The notes: generated by a model from the letters alone, not told the origin. 64,000 nucleotides of DNA from Cymodocea nodosa (GCA_036874045.1 JAZBRI010000003.1:18577501-18641500); one strand, 5' to 3'; shown: positions 1 through 11,012, counted from the first letter of the stretch. Translations and numbers: made by a program.

Positions 1-1631
1 GATTTACTTGAGCTGCAACTAATAAATCCTTTATTGACTTGAGATTCAGGATATTCAGGATAATCAAATCCTACGCCAAATTTATATGACACTGCAGGGG
101 TACTAGTTTGTTTGTTTAACTTAGTTTGACTTAAATTTCATTTCTCAATGGTAGAATTTAAATCTAGCTCTCTTATTTTTAACTTATCAATCTCTAACTC
201 GAGATCATTTATATTTTTTCTCAACATTTCATTTTCAGATTCTATCTTTAATTTTTCAGCATTTGTATTCTGTATTTGTTCATACAAGATACATTTATTA
301 AATCTAAATTTATGCAAATCTCTAGCATGATTTTCATTATCACATTTAAAATTTTCTAAAGTAGTAGATAGGAAACAATTTTTTTCTTTCACAATGGACA
401 AAGAGTTTCTAATATTCTTATTTTCCAATTTACAAACTTTAAGTTTTTTCAATAATGCATGATAAGCACATAATAATTCATCAAAATTAAAATTTGAATA
501 ACTTTCAGGATCAGATATTACCTTAGACTCATTTACCATGAAGCACACATGAGCAATGTCTGCTAACTCTGGTTCTCCTTCTGAATGTGAAGATTTTGAT
601 GATGATTCCTCAGATTTAGACTCTTCTAACGTGTCATCCCAAGTGACCTTCAAAGCCTTTTTCTTGTAAAACTTTTTCTGAGTTTTCTGAGCCGTCTTCT
701 TCTGATTAGTCCTACTATACTTTTCATTTTTCCTTATAGGATAGTTTGGAGAAAGATGTCTAGGTTTCTTACAGTTGTAACATACATACTTTCTAGATGA
801 AGAATTCTTGTCATTTAGTGATTTTGATGTTGAGGGTTTATCATTTTTGTTCCTTTGCTATTTCCTAGCTTTCCATGCTTTCTTAAATTTCCTAGTCAGC
901 AAGATCAAATCCTTGTCAGAATCAGTAGATATATCAGAATCTGAATTAATTTCGAAGGCTATTTCTTTCTTCATTTTTAGTTTATTTTGACTCACTAATT
1001 CATGTAATTGAACTTCATAAGCTGTTAAGTTTCCTATAAGTTCATTCATGGTATAAACATTTAAATCTCGTGATTCCTCAATTGATGTTATTTTCTGAGA
1101 CCATTTAGAACATAGGGATCTGAGAATTTTCCTCACCAAATCCTTCTATTCAAAATTCTTTCCTAAGCATTTTAAAGAGTTTATGATATCAAGAAATCTA
1201 GAAAACATCTTAGAAATACTTTCATCTTCATGCATCTTAAAGAGTTCATACTTATGAATTAACATGTTTATCTTAGTCTCTTTAATGTGAGAAGTACCTT
1301 CATGTGAAACTTCTAATGCATGCCACACCTCATAAGCAGATTTATATGCCGACACTTTATTGAATTGTTCATAACTCAATGCACAAAATAAAATATTTAA
1401 GCCCTTGGCATTCAGAGTTTCATTTTCTTTTTTAGTAATTGTCCAAGTATTATAAGGGGTAGATAATGGAGTATATGGTTTAGAAATCATGAGCCACAAC
1501 TTGTGATCTATACTTTGAAGAAAAACTGTCATCCTATATTTCTAATATTCAAAATGTATTCCATCAAATAAAGGAGGACGATTAAGATTTTGACCTTCAT
1601 ATAAAGAAAAATTACCATTTCCAATAGTCAT
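1..1631 (-). pseudogene. gag: C1 copia gag, truncated by window edge
   Basis: Sirevirus-like Ty1/copia Gag, the structural protein of the virus-like particle. It reads right to left from an ATG at 1631-1629, and the start matches the gag start of C2, C3 and C6. The window ends within its C-terminal third. The N-terminal capsid-like part (KYRMTVFLQSIDHKLW) and the acidic and coiled-coil middle are recognisable. It is broken: a Trp codon has become TAG near 1541, there is another stop near 1143, and further interruptions. The zinc knuckle (about 745-785) is degraded: it begins CYNCKKPRH, but the Gly before His is Arg and the last Cys is Tyr. That is decay, not function. Family assignment is firm because three other copies align along the whole length. 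Confidence 0.9.
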
Positions 1632-1816
1632 CTTACCTTAGATTTTTCAACCTATTTGATTTTAAGTAGTCTAAAACAATAAAACAATTTGAGCCTTATA
1701 TCAAGAAAGTTAAACGTATGCTCAAATATTAATTTCTGTTTAAAAATAAGGAAGGTAGAATAAGCAATGATATTAAATAAGTTGGTATCGATTTTATTTC
1801 AAAGATTATTAACAAG

Positions 1817-1828
1817 GCTCTAATACCA
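1817..1828 (-). other. C1 primer binding site
   Basis: On the minus strand this reads TGGTATTAGAGC, one base different from the initiator-methionine tRNA primer site TGGTATCAGAGC seen in C2. Two bases separate it from the LTR. It marks the junction of C1's 5' LTR and internal region and confirms the element's minus orientation. Confidence 0.85.
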
Positions 1829-1830
1829 CT

Positions 1831-2255
1831 TGTAGGATTGTATGGCTACACAAGAGAGGGGTGAATTTTGTTTTTCAACATTTTCGAATATAATTGAAAC
1901 TTTAAAACTCAAAAACAAGTCAAGACACTATTTTCATAAAATCATTTTTATTCAAGGTTTCAATTACAATATACAATTCAATTCTCCTTGGAAATTGTGG
2001 ATGCAATTATATATCAATACCATGTTTCATCTATACAATTTCATAACTACAAACAAAGAAAACTAATTTGCGGAATTTAAAACATTTCTCCCTGTTTGAG
2101 ATCTTTCTTCTTCTTCTTCTCTTTATTCTTTAGCAATTCTTCAGTGACGAATATCTTGTCTTTCTCTACTTCACCAAATTTACTTTCTTCTAATACTTTA
2201 AATGTTCAGTTACATAAATTTGACATTTTCTACTTCAATGAATTTTCTTCCATCT
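1831..2255 (-). repeat. C1 5' LTR, left segment
   Basis: The 3' part of a copia LTR, seen from the minus strand; it starts TGTAGGATTGTATGGCTACA (reverse complement of the LTR end). It aligns with the corresponding ends of the C3 and C4 LTRs. It stops at 2255 where C2 is inserted and resumes at 17596. The last five bases, CATCT at 2251-2255, are the left copy of C2's target-site duplication. Confidence 0.9.
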
Positions 2256-2439
2256 TGTTGAGTATTTTTGTTTTGATGATGTGTGCTGAATGAAAATAAT
2301 CATATTTGCTCAATTACTATTGCTTGTGAAAAGAAATTAAAATCATCAATTAATACAGAAAAAGCTTACTGATATAAATACTTGTCTGTATTGGATCTAA
2401 AGTTAATAACTAGTCATTTCGTTGCATTAATTTCTCATT

Positions 2440-3090
2440 TAGCTAAACGTTAAGTTAACGTGTGTTTTTATTGAAAAGCATGATATGTTTTAATGTTATA
2501 TCTTCTGTATCATGAATAGTGCACGTTTAGACAACTCGTTAAGTTAGAGTTTTGTTTGTTTAAAGGTCACGTGAGAACTCGTTAAGTTAGAGGCTTAAAG
2601 GTTAAAATAGGTTACGTGATAACTCGTTAAGTTAGTGAGTAAAAGAAGAGACGAACTCGTTAAGTTAGTGCTATACACGTGGTGAAATTATAAGTTACGA
2701 ATGTTGCATTGTATCACGTGAGGTGCACATGTTTAACTCGTTAAGTTAACATAACTAAACGCGTTGAGTTGCTATATTGAACACTAAGGCAACGCGTTAG
2801 GTTAGCATTATAAACTTAAGTTGTTATTTTTGCACGTGGTAAAATTCTTATTATAAAAACATTTGTTTATTACTAGTTCGTTGAGTTATCATAAAACAAC
2901 GGAGATGGTTCGTTGAGTTATCATAACACAACGGAGATGGTTCGTTGAATTAGCATAATACCACGGACTTAGTTCGTTGAGTTAGCTACATTACTTGTCA
3001 CGTGAAATGGCACATGAGGAACTCGTTAAGTTAGAAACGTTAAGTTATATATATACTTGTGTTACTCGTTTAGTTAACATTAGAGTAACG
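2440..3090 (+). promoter_or_regulatory. LTR motif array: CACGTG boxes with GTTAAGTTA/GTTGAGTTA motifs
   Basis: Five CACGTG hexamers lie at 2568, 2676, 2715, 2833 and 2999. Between them are many copies of CTCGTTAAGTTAG and TTCGTTGAGTTA, for example near 2535, 2577, 2622, 2655, 2732, 2877, 2940 and 2970. CACGTG is the plant G-box, bound by bHLH and bZIP factors (established). The second motif I do not recognise as a named element; it is the same motif found in the gypsy LTRs. The array is conserved in C1, C3, C4 and C6. An enhancer role is inferred. Confidence 0.7.
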
Positions 3091-3461
3091 ACTTCTTATT
3101 ACACTGATGAAAAACTTTTGGACAAGAAAGTTTATTTTGTAGGAAATTTTTCAAAGATCCAGGACTGATGATTAAAGAAAATTCGAAATATAAACGTGGG
3201 TTAGAACATGTGTGTTTCGATGAAGGAAAAAGAAAAGACGTGGAGAAGTGGAAAACTGGTGGTGGTTAAATGTGAAGGATATGCATGAAATGAAGATACA
3301 GTATAAAAGGCATAGAATTCTCGTTGATCAATTCATCCTTGCACACAAAAAGAAAAATCTTTTCAAGGATCAAACCATCCCTGCACACCAAAAGAAAAAT
3401 CTTTTTCAGGGATCAAAAACACCTTCTCGAGGAAAATCTCTCAAGTGGAAGAAAGTTCAAT

Positions 3462-3625
3462 GAAGCATAAAAAGGTAAGATTTTCGTCATTGAAGATTTG
3501 AAGTATCAGAAGAAAGAAAATTCAGTGAAGCATAAAAAGGTAAGATTTTCGTCACAGAAGATTTGAAGTATTAGAAGAAAGCAAATTCGGTGAAGCATGA
3601 AAAGACAAGATATTCGTCACTGAAG
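3462..3625 (+). repeat. 65-bp tandem repeat in copia LTR
   Basis: Units start at 3462, 3527 and 3592, each beginning GAAGCAT, giving an exact 65-bp period for two full units plus a partial third. Each unit contains a version of TTCGTCA...GAAG. The same repeat occurs in reverse in C3 (about 23440-23640) and C4 (about 40530-40770), with apparently different copy number. It lies in the downstream part of the LTR. Confidence 0.8.
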
Positions 3626-3935
3626 AATTGCTGAAGAAGAAAAAGAAGAAGAAGAAAGATCGCAAACAGGGAGAAAAGTTTTAAATTCCGCAAATTAGTT
3701 TTCTCTGTTTGTAGTTATGAAATTGTTTAGATGATACATGGTATCGAAATATAATATCATCTACAATTTCTAAGGAGAATTGAATTGTATATTGTAATTG
3801 AAACATTGAATAAAAATGATTTTATGAAAACAATGTCTCGACTTGTTTTAGAGTTTTAAAGTTTCAATTATATTTCAGAAAATATTAAAAATACACAATT
3901 CACCCCCCTCTTGTGTAGCCATACGATCCTACAAC

Positions 3936-3949
3936 TGGTATCAGAGCTT
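3936..3949 (+). other. C2 primer binding site (initiator Met tRNA)
   Basis: TGGTATCAGAGCTT two bases after the LTR end. This is the usual plant Ty1/copia primer site, complementary to the 3' end of initiator tRNA-Met, from which minus-strand cDNA synthesis starts. The downstream leader (3950-4133) holds no ORF. Confidence 0.95.
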
Positions 3950-4133
3950 TGTTAATAATCTTTGATATAAAATCGATACCAACTTATTTAATATCATTGC
4001 TTATTCTACCTTCCTTGTTTTTAAACATAAATTAATATCTGAGCATACGTTTAACTCTATTGATTTAAGGCTCAAGTTGTTTTAAAGTTTTTAGACTGTT
4101 TAAAATCAAATAGGTTGAAAAATCTAAGGTAAA

Positions 4134-6383
4134 ATGGCTACTGGAAATGGTAATTTTTCTTTATATGAAGGCCAAAATCTTAATTGTCCTCCTTTATTTG
4201 ATGGAATACATTTTGAATATTGGAAATATAGGATGACTGTTTTTCTTCAAAGTATAGATCATAAGTTGTGGTTCATGATTTCTAAACCATATACTCCGTT
4301 AACTACTCCTTATAATACTTGGACAATTACTGAAAAAGAAAATGAAACTCTAAATGCTAAGGGCTTAAATATTTTATTTTGTGCATTGAGTTATGAACAG
4401 TTCAGTAAAGTGTCGGCATATAAATCTGCTTATGAGGTGTGCCATGCATTAGAAGTTTCACATGAAGGTACTTCTCAAGTTAAAGAGACAAAAATAAACA
4501 TGTTGATTCATAAGTATGAACTCTTTAAGATGCATGAAGACGAAAATATTTCTAAGATGTTTTCCAGATTTCTTGATATCATAAACTCTTTAAAATGTTT
4601 AGGAAAGAATTTTGAACAGAAGGATTTGGTGAGGAAAATTTTCAGATCCCTAAGTTCTAAATGGTCTCAGAAAGTAACATCAATTGAGAAATCACGAGAT
4701 TTAAATGTTTATTCTATGAATGAACTTATAGGAAATTTAACAACTTATGAAGTTCAATTAAATGAATCACTGAGTCACAACAAACTAAAAATGAAGAAAG
4801 AAATAGCCTTTGAAATTAATTTAGATTATGATATATCTACTGACCTTGACGAGGATTTGATTTTGCTGACTAGAAAATTCAAGAAAGCATGGAAAGCTAG
4901 GAAACACCAAAGGAACAAAAATAATAAACCCTCAATGTCAAAATCATTGAATGACAAGAATTCTTCATCCAGAAAGTATGTATGTTACAACTGTAAGAAA
5001 CCTGGACATCTTTCTCTAGATTGTCCTATGAGCAGAAATGAAAAGCAAAGTAGGACAAATCAGAAGAAGACGGCTCAGAAAACTCAGAAAAAGTTTTACA
5101 AGAAAAAGGCTTTGAAGGTCACTTGGGATGACACGTCTGAAGAGTCTGAATCTGAGGAATCAGCATCAAAATCTTCACATTCAGAAGGAGAACAAGAGTT
5201 AGAAGACGTTGCTCACGTGTGCTTCATGGCAGATGAGTTTGAGGTAATTTTTGATCCTGAAAGTCATTCAAATTTCAACTTTGATGAATTATTATGTGCT
5301 TATCATGCATTATTACAAAAACTTAAAGTATGTAAACTGGAAAATAAGAATATTAGAAAATCTTCATCCATTATGGAAGAAGAAAATTGTTTCCTGTCTA
5401 CTACTTTAGAAAAGTTTAAATGTGATAATGAAAATCATGCTAGAGATTTGCAAAAATTTAGATTTAATGAATGTATCTTGCATGAACAAATACAGAATAT
5501 AAATGTTGAAAAATTAAAGATAGAATCTGAAAATGAAATGTTGAGAAACAATATAAATGAACTTGAATTAGAAATAGATAAATTAAAACTAAGAGAGCAA
5601 GATTTAAATTCTACCTTTGAGAAATGGAATTTAAGTCAAACTAAGTTAGACAAACTAACTAGTACCCTTGCGGTGTCTTATAAATTTGGCTTAGGATTTG
5701 ATTATCTTGAATCTCAAGCCAATAAAGGATTTATTAGTTGCACTACAAGTAAATCTAAGACTAAAATTCCTTTTATTATGAAACAAGGTAATAAATATGT
5801 AGAAGTAGATACTTCAAGGGATGAATCACGCAGTAATAATATAAATCAATGTGATTTGTCAAATTGTACTTCTAACATGACTATAAATGTTTCTAAAAAT
5901 CTTGTTTTTTGTTTTGGAAATTCAGTTTCTAATGTTTCTAAAATTTCAAACAATTGTAGTAAACTGAAAATTCAGAAACCTGAGCATGTAATTCAATACA
6001 CTGGTATTAGACGAACTACTCATTCTGCATGTGATAAAACAAAAAATTCTTGTGCAGAAAAAGATTTTGTATGTACGGAAAGTATTAATATAAGTACAAA
6101 ATCTTGGTATGAACTTACAGAAATGTATAAGCATGACCAAAATAAATTAACATCTGATAAAAATATGGTTGGTCTTGATTATACTACATCTGAAAACAAA
6201 AAGAATGATTGCAAAAGCAATAATGCTATATGTGAGTATGAAGCTAATTATAAATCAATAGTTCTTACAACTAATAAGAATATAAATGATAATGTTAAAC
6301 TATTTTTAAACAAAAAGAAGAAATATGCGTTTAATGAACTTGATCCTCAACAACATTGGGTACCAAGAAAAAGTTTTTCTTAA
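4134..6383 (+). CDS. gag: C2 Gag, intact, 749 aa
   Basis: Nucleocapsid and capsid polyprotein of a Sirevirus-type copia element. Seen: an N-terminal capsid-like region with YWKYRMTVFLQSID, then the Sirevirus-like pattern HEGTSQVKETKINML and DLVRKIF; a CCHC zinc knuckle at about residues 284-297 (CYNCKKPGHLSLDC); a Lys-rich then acidic Ser/Glu stretch; and a long leucine/lysine-rich probable coiled coil at about residues 390-505. The roughly 200-residue Asn/Ser-rich tail ends in PRKSFS. The long post-knuckle part is usual for Sirevirus Gag. The only intact gag here. It stops at UAA in frame with pol (see the site at 6381). The start ATG is shared with the other gag copies. Confidence 0.95.
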   Translation: MATGNGNFSLYEGQNLNCPPLFDGIHFEYWKYRMTVFLQSIDHKLWFMISKPYTPLTTPYNTWTITEKENETLNAKGLNILFCALSYEQFSKVSAYKSAYEVCHALEVSHEGTSQVKETKINMLIHKYELFKMHEDENISKMFSRFLDIINSLKCLGKNFEQKDLVRKIFRSLSSKWSQKVTSIEKSRDLNVYSMNELIGNLTTYEVQLNESLSHNKLKMKKEIAFEINLDYDISTDLDEDLILLTRKFKKAWKARKHQRNKNNKPSMSKSLNDKNSSSRKYVCYNCKKPGHLSLDCPMSRNEKQSRTNQKKTAQKTQKKFYKKKALKVTWDDTSEESESEESASKSSHSEGEQELEDVAHVCFMADEFEVIFDPESHSNFNFDELLCAYHALLQKLKVCKLENKNIRKSSSIMEEENCFLSTTLEKFKCDNENHARDLQKFRFNECILHEQIQNINVEKLKIESENEMLRNNINELELEIDKLKLREQDLNSTFEKWNLSQTKLDKLTSTLAVSYKFGLGFDYLESQANKGFISCTTSKSKTKIPFIMKQGNKYVEVDTSRDESRSNNINQCDLSNCTSNMTINVSKNLVFCFGNSVSNVSKISNNCSKLKIQKPEHVIQYTGIRRTTHSACDKTKNSCAEKDFVCTESINISTKSWYELTEMYKHDQNKLTSDKNMVGLDYTTSENKKNDCKSNNAICEYEANYKSIVLTTNKNINDNVKLFLNKKKKYAFNELDPQQHWVPRKSFS

Positions 6384-6434
6384 TTTTTATTGTAGGGGGA
6401 AACAACATCAAAATGGATCTTGGACATTGGAGCG
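6381..6434 (+). promoter_or_regulatory. In-frame UAA gag/pol boundary
   Basis: The gag stop TAA is followed in the same frame by a short linker and then the protease active site (WILDIGASSHMT). The same arrangement, ending KSFS then TAA, occurs in C3 (stop at 20667-20665), C4 (51024-51022) and C6 (55525-55527). In C3, C4 and C6 the linker after the stop contains TTTGTGTTGCAG-like sequence resembling a plant 3' splice site. In C2 this has become TTATTGTAG, adding a second stop. Expression of pol by readthrough or by splicing is inferred; the sequence alone does not decide. Confidence 0.6.
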
Positions 6435-9400
6435 TCAAGTCACATGACCAGACAAAAAAGTCTATTACAAAATTTTACAAATACCATGAAAGGAAGTGTA
6501 ACATTTGGAAACAAAAGCAAAGATAAAATCATAGGTATGGGCAATGTTCAAATAACTCCTACTTGTGTTATTTCGAATGTACTATATGTAGAAAACTTAG
6601 GATTTAATTTGCTGAGTGTCATAAAACTAACTGAAAATGGAAATTATGTAGTCTTTGAAGATAATGTATGTAAAATAATTGATAAAAATACAGATGAAAT
6701 TAAGTTTATTGCTAAAAGAAAAGGTTATGTATGTATTTTATCTTTACCTTTTGGTGTAGTTGATTTAAATTCATGTTTGCTAGCTGAAACTAGTGATGCA
6801 TATCTATGGCATAGAAGGATTGGGCATATAAATATGAGACTGTTACATAAACTATCTAGAAAACATTTAGTGAGAGGTTTACCAAAGATTAAATACTCAA
6901 AGAACTTTATGTGTGATGCATGTGAGTTAGGTAAACTTCACAAAAACTCTTTTAAATCCAAAACTGATATTTCAAGCAAGAGAGTCTTAGAACTTATACA
7001 TATGGATCTATTTGGACCAACAAGAATCATGAGTCTTGGTGGTAAACGGTATGTATTTGTTTTAGTAGATGACTTCTCTAGATACACTTGGGTATATTTT
7101 CTAGCATCTAAGACAGAAGTTTTTGAAAAATTTAAAATGTTTTGCAATTTTGTTCAAAATGAGCAAAGTGTCTCTATTCAAATACTTAGGAATGATCATG
7201 GAACTAAATTTGATAATGATCAAATGGATAACTATTGTAATGAGCATGACATTGATCATAGATTTTCTTTTCCAAGAGCACCGTGTCAAAATGGTGTTGT
7301 TGAGAGAAAGAATAGATCACTTCAAGAAATGGCCAGAACTATGTTGAATGAACATAAGTTACCTCAAAATCTTTGGGCTGAAGTAGTAAATACAGCTTGT
7401 TATGTTATTAATAGAAGTCATTTAAGACCTCATGTTAATAAAACTCCTTTTGAAATTATGTTTAATAGGGTTCCAAAAATTTCCTATATGAAACCATTTG
7501 GCTGCAAGTGTTTTATTCTTAATACTAAGGATAAAAGGGATAAATTTCAAGCCAAATCGGATGAAGGAATTTTTGTAGGTTACTCTACTAGAAGTAAAGC
7601 CTATAGAGTATATAACAAGACTTCTAGGACTATTAAAGAAACCCTCCATGTAAGTTTCAATGAAAATTCTCTTAGAGAATCTCAATCTAAAGCTGATAAT
7701 GATGATATGATCAATTTTCCAAATGAGTTAGAGATCAATAGAGAGATTAATGATTTATCTGAGAAAATAAAAAATATGAACTTAAATGATCAAACTAATG
7801 ATGAAAGTGATGGACTTTCAGATGTTGATGAGAATATTGAGGAAAATCAGAGAAATTGGCGTTATTCTTCATCGCATCCCATTACTCAAGTCATTGGTAA
7901 TATTAATGAGGGAGTTAAAACTAGAGCTTCAGTAAATTTAAATAGTATGTGTATGTTTGTTTCTATAGTGGAACCAAGGAATATACAAGAAGCATTATCT
8001 GATGAAAATTGGATAGTGGCAATGCAAGAAGAACTAAATCAATTCATCACAAATGATGTATGGGAATTAGTCTCTCCACTAGAAAATCTGTCCATAATAG
8101 GTACAAAGTGGATCTTTAGAAATAAAACTAACGAAACTAGTCAAATTATAAGGAATAAAGCTAGATTAGTTGCACAAGGGTATACACAGGAAGAAGGATT
8201 AGATTATGATGAAACATTTGCTCCTGTGGCTAGGTTAGAAAGTATTAGAATATTATTGGCCTATGCTTGTTATATGGATTTTAAATTATATCAAATGGAT
8301 GTAAAGAGTGCATTTTTAAATTATTTAATTAATGAAGAAGTCTATGTAAAACAACCACCTGGATTTGAAGATATTAAAAATCCTGACTTTGTATATAAAT
8401 TGAAGAAAGCCTTATACGGTTTGAAGCAAGCCCTAGATCATGGTATGAAAGATTGTCTACTTTTTTAATAGAAAAAGGCTATATCATGGGAAAAGTGGAT
8501 CATACTCTATTTATTAAGAGAGATGGTAAAGATCAGATTGTTGTTCAAATATACGTGGATGATATAATCTTTGGAGCAACCTTTGATATGTTGATAGAAA
8601 TATTCTCTAAAGAGATGACTAATCAGTTTGAAATGAGTATGATAGGAGAACTTTCATATTTTCTAGGACTTCAAATTAAGCAAATGGATAAAGGTATATT
8701 TTTAAATTAGGAAAAATATGCAGATGAAATGCTTAAGAAATTTAATTTTAATGATACAAGGATTCGAGGAACTCCTATGAGTACTACTTTAAAGTTAGAT
8801 ATTGATGACATAGGAAAATCTATAGATCAAAGAAAATACAGAAGTATGATTGGTTCTTTACTTTATTTGACTGCTAGTAGACCTGATATTATGTTTGTTG
8901 TGTGTGTTTGTGTTAGATTTCAATCTAATGCTAAAGAATCACACTTAATTGTAGTTAAAAGAATATTTAGATATATACAAGGAACTAAAAATTTTGGACT
9001 ATATTATTCTAAGGATAGTTCAATAGATCTTATAAGATATAATGATGCTGATTATGCAGGATCTAAATCTGATAGAAAGAGTACCAATGGCACATGTCAA
9101 TTGTTGGGAAATAATTTGGTGTCATGGTTTAGTAAAAAGCAAAACTGTGTAGCACTTTCTACTACAGAAGCTGAATATGTTGCTGCTGCACTGTGTTGCA
9201 CTCAGATTCTATGGATAAGGCAAACTTTAGAAGATTTTGGATTATCTTATGATACAATTGAGATTTATTGTGACAATAGTTCTGCAATAAATCTTTCCAA
9301 AAATCCTGTATTACATTCAAGAGCAAAGCATATAGAGGTTAGACATCATTTTCTAAGAGATAACGTAATTAAAGGAAAAATTAAATTAGAATTTGTGTCT

Positions 9401-9502
9401 AGTAAAAATCAATTAGCTGATATATTTACAAAACCTCTAGATGAAAATACATTCTACAACATTAGATTAAATTTAGGTATTTATAGGCTATGTGATGTGT
9501 AA
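6384..9502 (+). pseudogene. pol: C2 Pol: protease, integrase, RT, RNase H (one frameshift, stops)
   Basis: Copia order is clear: protease (D-I-G-A-S at about 6420), integrase zinc-binding region (LWHRRIGHINM then CDAC, about 6807-6930), integrase core with catalytic Asp (7003, HMDLFG), Asp (7194, NDHG) and Glu (7302, VERKNR), then RT (VARLESIRILLAYACYMDFK onward) with YVDD at about 8552, and RNase H with STTEAEYVAAALC and the tail ADIFTKPLDENTF. Breaks: a one-base loss near 8432 that shifts the frame inside RT, a Gln-to-TAG change at 8708-8710, and stops at the pol entry. These make it inactive as read, but it is otherwise nearly complete. Confidence 0.93.
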
Positions 9503-10850
9503 AATGCTTAAACTCCACATAAAAAGATAAATATTATTGATGATGTTGTTCACCTCATAGATATTATACTTATTATAAATATCTAAAGTAATATTTAAAC
9601 TACTGCTTAAGATATTATGTATTTATTGTAAAATCATAGTAGTATCTTATTGATTTTAAGTAGTTTATCAATTTTAATGGCTTTTACGATTTTAAGTGGA
9701 AGTGTAAATGAAAAACATTAAATACTTTTGACATTTTGAAATTTTTATTAAATGTTTTCTTTGAATCAAGGAAAATGCATATGATCATGCATAATTTTGA
9801 CTTAATTGATTAAACTTGTAGAATAAGTTATATGTAACTCATCTTAAACTGTTAATCAAAAGTATAAGCTTATTGAAATTGATTCATATTCTCAGTACAA
9901 TCATAGACGTAAAAATTGTATGAGATTTGTGTTTTATTGCATCTGTATTAATGGAATACATATATACTGTGCTTAAAATGAAAAGTGCTTACAAAGTGAA
10001 AATTTTTGAGAGTTTATTGATCAGTTTGATCACGAGCCTTTTGTACTTGAGCAGATAGGTATGTAAGGATTGTTGTCCTAAAAGAGGATTCTTTAAATCT
10101 GGCAACCTAAGGTCCTGATCAGATATGGGATTGTTGACTGAAAGCTCATTACACGGGTACATTAGAAAGCTCTTGTATGATTCAAGCTTTTCAAACTAAC
10201 TTTTAAAGAAAATTATCAATATTTACTGTTTTGAAAAGAAAAAGTTGTTTCATTAATTACAGATATCTTTTAATTGCATATAGTTTATACCAATATGACT
10301 ACTGATTTATTGAATCAACATTAGTACTTTTGAAAACGTTTATTTGAGATACATTCTTTTATTCTCCTTGAATTAATCGAATTGAGTTCAAAGTTGTGTT
10401 TTGATTCATATACAGTAGGAATTGATTCTGGAAATCATTTTTGATGATGTCAGGATAACAGAAGTCTTTGAAAAGAAAATGTAAAAGTATAGTTATACTT
10501 AACATCTATTGTCACTACAAGTATATTTTGTATTTTGATTGAATATATTTGAAGTATATTTGTAGGGGGAGCATTAACAATGTCAAAAATAGATTAATAT
10601 AATTTAAAATACAAATCTTAGTTAATCTGAATTAATGTTCGCTTAAAATCTTGATGAAATAATTTAAAAAGACAAATAAACTATTCTAGATTCAAAAAGA
10701 CAAAATGTTCAAATAGTTTACTATGTTCTCAACATAATGTTAAGTTTTAGCATGTGTGTTGTTTTCGGAACGTTTTAGTTGGAAGCATCCAAAACTTGTT
10801 TAAGTGTACTAACTAGACATTATATTAGATAAGGTAACGTGTAAAACTGC
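9503..10850 (+). other. C2 post-pol noncoding region with cassette shared with gypsy
   Basis: No ORF. About 9762-10580 aligns with C4 (45200-46090, minus), C6 (58900-59722) and, unexpectedly, with gypsy element G2 at 34918-35705. The best-conserved stretch includes TTTGATCACGAGCC and TTGTACTTGAGCAGATAGG. Inside it, AG then GTATGTAA (GT at 10059) resembles a plant 5' splice site and TATATTTGTAG (ending 10565) a 3' splice site, 507 bp apart. TAGGGGGAG at the end could instead be an internal polypurine tract. Function is not known. Confidence 0.6.
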
Positions 10851-10854
10851 CTCT

Positions 10855-11012
10855 AGACAGCGTTTTACTCGTTAGGTTAGTTAACTCAACGAGTTATACT
10901 TGAATATTTCGAGTACCTTGATTGAATAAACTTTATTCAATATTTATTTAATTTCTGAACCCGACTTATCTTCACGTTGAGTTATACGCCTAAAAGCCCT
11001 ATTTAAACACTT
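10855..11012 (+). promoter_or_regulatory. Candidate internal promoter of C2 accessory ORF
   Basis: Contains TTTACTCGTTAGGTTA close to TAACTCAACGAG (about 10862-10890), a further CACGTTGAGTTA near 10973, and a TATA-like CTATTTAAACAC at about 11000. The accessory ORF ATG follows at 11090. The same layout stands before the accessory ORF in C4 and C6. Promoter function is inferred from motif plus TATA plus conserved position. Confidence 0.45.

Larger units (their letters stand above)
2256..3933 (+). repeat. C2 5' LTR (1678 bp)
   Basis: Begins TGTTGAGTATTTTTG and ends CATACGATCCTACA, the TG...CA termini expected of an LTR; it directly precedes the primer site. The LTR carries the promoter and polyadenylation signals of the element. 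It contains three blocks: a motif-rich upstream part (about 2440-3090) with CACGTG boxes and GTTAAGTTA/GTTGAGTTA motifs; a middle shared by all copies; and a purine-rich part with 65-bp tandem repeats (3462-3625). Homologous copies are C1 (split), C3, C4 and C6. Confidence 0.95.

Noticed and set aside
2440-3090. CRISPR-like repeat array in the LTR
   Set aside because: Repeats are short, irregularly spaced, in both orientations and embedded in an LTR with G-boxes; no cas genes and the context is plant.
3248-3463. Short ORF in the C2 LTR (71 aa)
   Set aside because: Lys-rich frame in purine-rich LTR DNA overlapping the repeat region; not preserved as an open frame in the other LTR copies.
5946-6140. 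Antisense frame with Phe/Ile-rich sequence in gag (also 20908-21102, 55090-55284)
   Set aside because: Shadow of the Asn/Ser-rich gag tail on the other strand; the hydrophobic look is an artefact of AT-rich DNA.
7422-7685. Antisense frames inside copia pol (also 6938-7147, 19904-20113, 56082-56291)
   Set aside because: They recur because pol itself is conserved; composition follows the opposite strand and they have no independent start or family signal.
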